From NCBI RefSeq assembly GCF_010634855.1, contig NZ_MWLQ01000022.1, forward strand, positions 37,904 to 101,903: a stretch of DNA of 64,000 bases, written 5' to 3'. Shown in pieces: positions 58,973-64,000 of the stretch. Both the position numbers and the translations under genes were made by a program. Numbering within the stretch: position 1 is the stretch's first letter; every line of letters begins with the position of its first letter. Below the pieces are notes generated by a model. It searched no databases. It was not told the origin of the DNA and saw only the letters and a program-made list of their open reading frames with translations. The stretch is from Microbacterium sp. B35-30. GTDB taxonomy: Bacteria; Actinomycetota; Actinomycetes; Actinomycetales; Microbacteriaceae.

Positions 58973-60319
58973 ATGACGCTGGTCATGGGCGTCGACTCGT
59001 CGACGCAGTCGTGCAAGGTGCTGGTGACGGATGCCGCAACCCGCGCGGTCGTGCGGCAGGGGCGTGCGTCGCATCCGGACGGCACGTCGGTCGACCCCGA
59101 GGCGTGGTGGACGGCGCTGCAGGCGGCGATCGCCGATGCCGGCGGCGTCGAGCAAGGTGACGCGGGCATGGAGCCGAGCGCCGCAGGCATGGACTCGGTC
59201 GAGGCGTGGGCGATCGGCGGGCAGCAGCACGGCATGGTCGCGCTGGATGCCGAGGGGCGGGTGATCCGCGACGCGCTGCTGTGGAACGACACCCGCTCGG
59301 CGCAGGCGGCCGCCGACCTCACGGCCGAGTTCGGTGCCGACGACCTCGCGCGGCGGACGGGACTCGTGCCCGTGGCATCCTTCACGATCACGAAGCTCCG
59401 CTGGCTGCGCGATCACGAGCCCGAGAACGCCGCTCGCGTGGCCGCCGTCGCTCTGCCGCACGACTGGCTGACGTGGCGGCTGCGCGGCTTCGGCCCCGAC
59501 GGCGAATCACCGCGCGGACCGGTGCTCGACGAGCTCGTCACCGACCGCTCGGACGCCTCCGGCACCGGGTACTGGAATCCCGCGACCGGCGGCTACGACC
59601 GTGAGCTGCTCGTCGCGGCGCTCGGTCACGACGCGGTGCTCCCGCGTGTGCTCGGACCCGAGGAGTGGGTGACGGATGCCGCAGGCCGCCGTGTCGGCGG
59701 CGGTGCCGGCGACAATGCGGGGGCGGCGCTGGGGCTCGGTGCCGGGCCTGGAGACGTCGTGGTGTCGATCGGCACGAGCGGGACCGTCTTCGCGGTGAGC
59801 GAGGAGCGCACCATCGATCCCTCCGGCACGGTCGCCGGGTTCGCGGACTGCACGGGACGGTTCCTGCCGCTGGTCGCGACGCTCAACGCCGCGCGCGTCC
59901 TCGACGCGATCGCCCGCGTGCTCGGCGTCGACCACGCCGAGCTCTCGCGGCTCGCTCTCGCGGCCCAGCCGGGGTCGTCGGGCCTGCAGCTGGTGCCGTA
60001 CTTCGACGGGGAGCGCACGCCGAACCTGCCCGACGCCACCGCTTCGCTCACCGGCATGACCCTCGCCTCGACCACGCGCGAGAACCTCGCGCGCGCGGCG
60101 GTCGAGGGCATGCTGTCCGGGCTCGCCGCGGGTCTCGCCGCGCTGCGCGGCCTGGGCGTTCCGCTGGAGCGCGCCCTGCTCATCGGCGGCGGCGCACAGT
60201 CCGAGGCGGTGCGCGAGATCGCACCGCTGGTGCTGGGACTGCCGGTCGAGGTGCCCGAGCCCGGAGAGTACGTGGCGCTCGGCGCCGCGCGGCAGGCGGC
60301 ATCCGTCCTCTCCGCCTGA
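58973..60319 (+). CDS. xylB: Xylulokinase
   Basis: Encodes 448 aa. It phosphorylates D-xylulose with ATP. It is a FGGY-family kinase: [16 protein letters not shown] is the N-terminal ATP/phosphate loop, [14 protein letters not shown] the substrate motif, [11 protein letters not shown] the Asp/Arg region, [12 protein letters not shown] the second phosphate loop, and [15 protein letters not shown] the adenosine region. It is about 40 residues shorter than typical E. coli XylB but matches actinobacterial forms. With xylA it completes entry of xylose into the pentose phosphate pathway. Confidence 0.93.
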   Translation: MTLVMGVDSSTQSCKVLVTDAATRAVVRQGRASHPDGTSVDPEAWWTALQAAIADAGGVEQGDAGMEPSAAGMDSVEAWAIGGQQHGMVALDAEGRVIRDALLWNDTRSAQAAADLTAEFGADDLARRTGLVPVASFTITKLRWLRDHEPENAARVAAVALPHDWLTWRLRGFGPDGESPRGPVLDELVTDRSDASGTGYWNPATGGYDRELLVAALGHDAVLPRVLGPEEWVTDAAGRRVGGGAGDNAGAALGLGAGPGDVVVSIGTSGTVFAVSEERTIDPSGTVAGFADCTGRFLPLVATLNAARVLDAIARVLGVDHAELSRLALAAQPGSSGLQLVPYFDGERTPNLPDATASLTGMTLASTTRENLARAAVEGMLSGLAAGLAALRGLGVPLERALLIGGGAQSEAVREIAPLVLGLPVEVPEPGEYVALGAARQAASVLSA

Positions 60320-60332
60320 TCGCCTCGTCGAG

Positions 60333-60398
60333 GATACAGGAGAACCCGCGTGGCGGTGGCGTCGCCGGCCCCGCTGGCCGGCGTTTCTCCTGAATTCT
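60333..60398. repeat. Palindromic repeat family C, copy 1
   Basis: Outer arms GATACAGGAGAA and TTCTCCTGAATTC pair imperfectly over about 65 bp, directly after the xylB stop. A better copy lies at 60473-60537. The interval 60320-60669 otherwise contains no gene that I can support. Confidence 0.65.
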
Positions 60399-60472
60399 TC
60401 GCGGTCGCCCGTCGGACGGTCTGGCCCACCGCGTCCGCGTCCGCGTTCGCGCCGACCCGGCCGCCGGTCGCG

Positions 60473-60537
60473 GATTCAGGAGAACCGGGCCAGCTGAGCG
60501 GGGATGCGGGCCCGCGGACGGCGTGTCTCCTGAATCC
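60473..60537. repeat. Palindromic repeat family C, copy 2
   Basis: GGATTCAGGAGA (60473-60484) and its exact complement (60526-60537) bound a 65-bp element with a GC-rich interior. Same outer word and size as copy 1. Confidence 0.75.
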
Positions 60538-60669
60538 TCGACCGGGCCGGCCGTGCGGGCGCAGGCGCGGGCCACCGGCCGGAAGGGGCGACGGGCGGAA
60601 TCATGCAGACGCGCACGCACGGATGCATCGAACGGCCGATGTATCGCGGTGGCGGACGTCGCCATCATC

Positions 60670-61077
60670 ATGGGTATGGACGCAGCGATGCTCGCAGGCA
60701 CGGTCTCGACCGTGCTGTTCGCCGCGGCCAACCTGCCGATGGTGGTCAAGGCCGTCCGCTCGGGCGATCTGCGGTCGTACAGCGCGAGCGCGCTGGTCCT
60801 CGGCAACGCGGGCAATCTCGTGCACACCGTCTACGTCGTGAGCCTGCCGTTCGGCCCGATCTGGGTGCTGCACGCGTTCTATCTGGCGACGATGGCGGTC
60901 ATGCTCGCGCTCTACGGGATGTCGATGCGCCGACGGCGGGCCGTGCTCCGGCTCGCGGACCCTGTACCCGGGCCCGCGTCCTCACCCGGCGGCGACGGCG
61001 ACGCGGCGGTACCATTCCCGCATGGCGGACACGATCGCCGGGCTCGAGCGGGCTCGGGCGGCATATCGGTCCGGTGA
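60670..61077 (+). CDS. SemiSWEET/PQ-loop-like membrane protein
   Basis: Encodes about 135 aa; the start is uncertain (ATG 60670, ATG 60676 or GTG 60649) because no ribosome binding site is clear. Three helices are visible: MLAGTVSTVLFAAANLPMVV, SASALVLGNAGNLVHTVYVV and IWVLHAFYLATMAVMLALYG. The arrangement recalls a three-helix SemiSWEET sugar transporter, with PM in place of the PQ pair. The cytoplasmic tail overlaps the next gene by 56 bases. Transport of a sugar is a guess from fold and neighbourhood. Confidence 0.6.
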   Translation: MGMDAAMLAGTVSTVLFAAANLPMVVKAVRSGDLRSYSASALVLGNAGNLVHTVYVVSLPFGPIWVLHAFYLATMAVMLALYGMSMRRRRAVLRLADPVPGPASSPGGDGDAAVPFPHGGHDRRARAGSGGISVR

Positions 61078-62647
61078 CTGGGAGACGGCACGGGACGGCT
61101 TCGCAGCGGCCCGCGATGGGGCTGCGGCCACCGGCGACGATCTGCGCGCGCTCGCGTCGTGCGAGTGGTGGCTCGGTCACCAGGAGGCGGGCCTGGAGCA
61201 CCTCGAATCCGCCTTCCGCGTGCTCTCCCGCGAAGGCGCCGAGATGGCCGCCGCCGAAGCAGCCCTCGTCATCGCACTGGTGCGGCTCACGCGCGCCGAG
61301 CTGACCGTCGGCACCGCCTGGGCTCGGCGGGCTCACAAGATCCTGGCCGACCTTCGGGACGGGCGGGGCCACGCGTACGACGTCTACCTGACCGCGAGCA
61401 TGGATCTGGACGGCACGGGAGCCCTCTGGCCCGCCGAGAGCGTCTCGCGCATGCAGGAGCTGGCTGACGAGCTGCGGCTTCCGGCGGTGTCGGCGCTGAG
61501 TGCCGTCGTGTCGGGGATGCACGCGATCCGCGCCGGACGCACCGCCGCCGGCTTCGCCCTGCTCGACGAGGCGATGCTGTGCGTCGTCTCGGACGAGCTC
61601 GAGCCCGAGTGGGCGGGCGACGTGCTCTGCACGACGATCCACGTGTGCCACGAGCTGGCTGACTTCCGCCGCATGGCCGACTGGACGCGCGCCGCCGAGG
61701 CATGGTGTGCGGCGCGCGGGGCGCACGTCGTGTACGCCGGCGTGTGCCGCGTGCACCGGCTCGAGTTGCAGTCGGCAAGCGGGGAGTGGGATGCCGCGGA
61801 GGCGGCGTTGCAGCGTGCCTGCGACGATCTCGGATCCGACCATCCGTGGGTCGCGGGCGAGGGCTGGCACCAGCTGGGTGAGATCCGCCGGCTGCGCGGC
61901 GACGCGGCGGGAGCACGCGCGGCATACGGCCGAGCGCGATCGGCCGGCGTCGATCCGGTCCCCGGTGAGGCGCTGCTGGTGCTCGCAGAAGGCGAGCCGG
62001 AGCGCGCCGCGGCGATGATCACGACGTCGCTCGAGGAGAGGGACCGCATGGGTCGGGCGCGGCTGCTGCGTCCGGGAGTCGAGATCGCGCTTGCCACCGG
62101 GCGGACCGAGTGGGCCCAGCAGCTCCTCGACGAGCTCGAGGCCGATGCCCGCGCCTTCGGCAGCGATGGATTCCAGGCGTGGGCCGCCCACGCCGGCGGG
62201 ATGACGATGCTCCACGACGGCGACGCCGAAGGCGCGATCGGCCGCCTGCATGTCGCCCTCGACCTCTTCCGGCGGCTGCGGCAGCCCTGGGAGCAGGCGA
62301 ACGTGCTGTACTGGCTGGCCTCCGCACACGAGCGGCGTGGCGACGCCGCGCTCGCGGGGCAGCTGCGCGAGCAGGCGGGCGTGATCTTCGAGCGTCTCGG
62401 AGCACCGCCCGTGGTCGTCCGGTCTGTTTCTGCGACGGCCGACGGCGGTCCGCTGACGGCCCGGGAGCGCGAGATCGTCGAGCTCGTCGCACAGGGCAGG
62501 GCGAATCGGCAGATCGCCGAAGAGCTCTACATCAGCGAGAAGACCGTGAGCAGGCACCTCGCGAACGTCTACGTCAAGCTCGACGTCGGCTCGCGGACGG
62601 CGGCCGCCGCGTGGTGGCACGAGCAGGCCGGCCGGCGCGGACGCTGA
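61022..62647 (+). CDS. LuxR-family transcriptional regulator with TPR-like region
   Basis: Encodes 541 aa. TACCAT (61010-61015) ends 6 bases before the ATG, so translation should be leaderless, with the promoter inside the preceding gene. The first 460 residues are helical, Ala-rich and TPR-like (ARAAYRSGDWETARDGFAAA), with no ATPase motif. The C-terminal LuxR HTH (LTAREREIVELVAQGRANRQIAEELYISEKTVSRHLANVYVKL) binds DNA. Targets are unknown. The methyltransferase gene 176 bases downstream is a possible one. Confidence 0.88.
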   Translation: MADTIAGLERARAAYRSGDWETARDGFAAARDGAAATGDDLRALASCEWWLGHQEAGLEHLESAFRVLSREGAEMAAAEAALVIALVRLTRAELTVGTAWARRAHKILADLRDGRGHAYDVYLTASMDLDGTGALWPAESVSRMQELADELRLPAVSALSAVVSGMHAIRAGRTAAGFALLDEAMLCVVSDELEPEWAGDVLCTTIHVCHELADFRRMADWTRAAEAWCAARGAHVVYAGVCRVHRLELQSASGEWDAAEAALQRACDDLGSDHPWVAGEGWHQLGEIRRLRGDAAGARAAYGRARSAGVDPVPGEALLVLAEGEPERAAAMITTSLEERDRMGRARLLRPGVEIALATGRTEWAQQLLDELEADARAFGSDGFQAWAAHAGGMTMLHDGDAEGAIGRLHVALDLFRRLRQPWEQANVLYWLASAHERRGDAALAGQLREQAGVIFERLGAPPVVVRSVSATADGGPLTAREREIVELVAQGRANRQIAEELYISEKTVSRHLANVYVKLDVGSRTAAAAWWHEQAGRRGR

Positions 62648-62823
62648 TACTTCGTCGCGGCCGCTGACCGCCCGATGCACCGCGGCGCATCGAGCACAGG
62701 CGTGTGCACCGAATGATGCAGACCACGCCCGGGAAGTTGCGTGGTTCACCCGACGCGCCGGCGACCGGCTGCTCCGTACCGTCGGAACCAGACATTCGAA
62801 GGACGTTCACGAAGGAGACGACG

Positions 62824-63981
62824 ATGTCCACCACGACCATCACCGAAACAGGAACCGAAACAGGAACCGACGCGACGGCGGAGTTCGCAGACCGGCTCAT
62901 GGGCGCGACGCTCGGCTGGTTCGACATCATGGCCATCCACCTGGGCTCGCAGCTCGGGTGGTACGCCGAGTTGTCGCGGAGCGACGGCGTCGCCGCGAGT
63001 GAGCTCGCGGCGCGCACGGGCTGCGACCCCCGCTACGCCCGCGAGTGGCTCGAGCAGCAGGCCGCGAGCGGCGTCCTGCTGGTCGACGAGGTGACGGCCC
63101 CCGCGCCGTCGTCCACCGGCGAAGGCGCGTCGCGCGAGCACTCCGGCGCGGCTCGTGCCGACGCGCGGCGCTTCCGGCTCGCGCCCGGCGTGGCTGAGGT
63201 GCTGCTGGACCGGGGAAGCCTGTCGTACCTCGAGCCCCTCGCACGCATGGCCGCGGCCGTCTCGGGCCAGCTCGACGCACTGCTGGAGGCCTACCGGACG
63301 GGCGGCGGCGTGAGCTGGGAGCAGCTCGGCAGGCACGCCCGAGAGGCCCAGGCCGACATGAACCGCCCGTGGTTCGACCAGCTGCCCTCGGTCGTCGCAG
63401 GAAACGGCCGCCTCGACGACGTGCTGCGGCGGCCGCAGGCGCGCATCGCCGACCTCGGCTCCGGCGGAGGCTGGTCGTCGATCGCCCTCGCGAAGGCCTA
63501 TCCGCAGCTGCGGGTGGTCGGCTTCGACATCGACGAGGCGTCGGTCGAGACGGCGAGGCGGAATGCCGTCGAGGCCGGCGTCGCCGACCGCGTCGAGTTC
63601 CTGCTGTCCGACGCCGCACTCGTCGCCGCACAGGGCCCCTTCGATGCCGTCTTCGCTTTCGAGTGCCTGCATGACATGCCCCACCCCGTGGCGGTCCTCG
63701 CCGCGGCACGGGAGGCGGTGCGAGAGGACGGCGTCGTGGTGATCATGGACGAGGCGACCGAGGAGCGCTTCACCCCCGACTCGAGCGAGCTCGAACGCCT
63801 GCTGTACGGCTTCAGCCTGTTCGTGTGCCTGCCCGACGGCATGTCCCATCGCCCGAGCGCTGCCACCGGCACCGTGATGCGCCCGGACACCCTCCGCGGG
63901 TACGCACGGGCGGCGGGCTGGAGCGACGTCCGCGTCCTCATCCCCGAGTTCGGTCTCTGGCGCTTCTACGAGATCGTCTGA
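62824..63981 (+). CDS. SAM-dependent methyltransferase (class I)
   Basis: Encodes 385 aa. AAGGAG lies 8 bases before the ATG. An N-terminal winged-helix-like region (LGSQLGWYAELSRSDGVAASELAARTGCDPRYAREWLEQQAASG) is followed near residue 215 by the SAM-binding loop IADLGSGGGWSSIALAKAYP and the acidic strand VVGFDIDEASVETARRNA. This layout resembles O-methyltransferase-type or rRNA-type family members with a dimerisation domain. The N-terminus has a 12-bp repeat encoding TETG twice. Substrate is unknown. Confidence 0.85.
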   Translation: MSTTTITETGTETGTDATAEFADRLMGATLGWFDIMAIHLGSQLGWYAELSRSDGVAASELAARTGCDPRYAREWLEQQAASGVLLVDEVTAPAPSSTGEGASREHSGAARADARRFRLAPGVAEVLLDRGSLSYLEPLARMAAAVSGQLDALLEAYRTGGGVSWEQLGRHAREAQADMNRPWFDQLPSVVAGNGRLDDVLRRPQARIADLGSGGGWSSIALAKAYPQLRVVGFDIDEASVETARRNAVEAGVADRVEFLLSDAALVAAQGPFDAVFAFECLHDMPHPVAVLAAAREAVREDGVVVIMDEATEERFTPDSSELERLLYGFSLFVCLPDGMSHRPSAATGTVMRPDTLRGYARAAGWSDVRVLIPEFGLWRFYEIV

Positions 63982-63984
63982 GCT

Positions 63985-64000
63985 CTGGCTCTGGCTCTGG
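63985..64000. repeat. CTGGCT hexanucleotide run at window end
   Basis: Short runs of GCTCTG/CTGGCT continue to the last base. It starts just after the methyltransferase stop and its length cannot be judged because the window ends. Confidence 0.5.

Overview
The window is high-GC, gene-dense actinobacterial DNA. GTG starts, ATGA/GTGA stop-start overlaps, start codons placed six or seven bases after a -10 box, and frequent GGATGCCG/CGGCATCC words suggest a Microbacteriaceae member, most likely Microbacterium. The genus is an inference from composition and gene content. No rRNA, tRNA, CRISPR array, prophage or intact insertion sequence was seen.

Layout. 0-3 kb: a DUF2520 oxidoreductase with panC and panB (pantothenate). 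2.9-8.3 kb: a LacI regulator divergent from a sugar-binding lipoprotein without its own permeases, then a Gfo/Idh/MocA dehydrogenase, a PmoA-like protein and a cupin. 8.3-11.4 kb: an 82-bp tandem array, a probable yybP-ykoY (Mn2+) riboswitch in front of an unrelated repeat protein, and a secreted M28 peptidase. 11.4-23.3 kb: a predicted rhamnogalacturonan/pectin locus with a hydroxyacid dehydrogenase, a DUF2264 protein, a DeoR/LacI hybrid regulator, a complete ABC sugar transporter, a YesL-like protein, a short LacI protein, a Tat-exported PL26-like lyase and a TatA gene directly behind it. A 16-bp motif recurs at three promoters of this locus. 23.4-26.2 kb: a sugar isomerase/epimerase plus dehydrogenase operon and a TetR gene that share an operator-like palindrome. 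26.2-30.8 kb: a PPOX protein, YidC, a small membrane protein, RecQ with a phosphoribosyltransferase-like tail, and a Pro/Thr-rich lipoprotein.

31-35 kb is a sulfur block: a rhodanese-type sulfurtransferase, an FMN reductase, a leaderless five-cysteine leader peptide, cystathionine beta-synthase and cystathionine gamma-synthase/lyase. The leader is a candidate cysteine-responsive attenuator. 35-43 kb holds an old-yellow-enzyme-type reductase between two palindromic repeats, an SLC13-type permease, an SDR with a divergent TetR gene, two DUF7882-like paralogs and a class III aminotransferase. 43.4-60.3 kb is an arabinoxylan/pentose island: a LacI regulator divergent from a Gfo-ThuA-Gfo-GH51 arabinofuranosidase operon, a GH3 enzyme with an ABC transporter under a divergent LacI regulator, then a ROK/XylR repressor, xylose isomerase and xylulokinase. 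60.6-64 kb: a SemiSWEET-like protein, a LuxR regulator and a methyltransferase.

Working together, the carbohydrate loci code for secreted or cytoplasmic glycan-cleaving enzymes, ABC uptake of oligosaccharides, oxidoreductases for unusual sugars, and local repressors. Intergenic space is rich in several unrelated palindromic and tandem repeat families, one of which has been captured in frame by the cystathionine beta-synthase gene.
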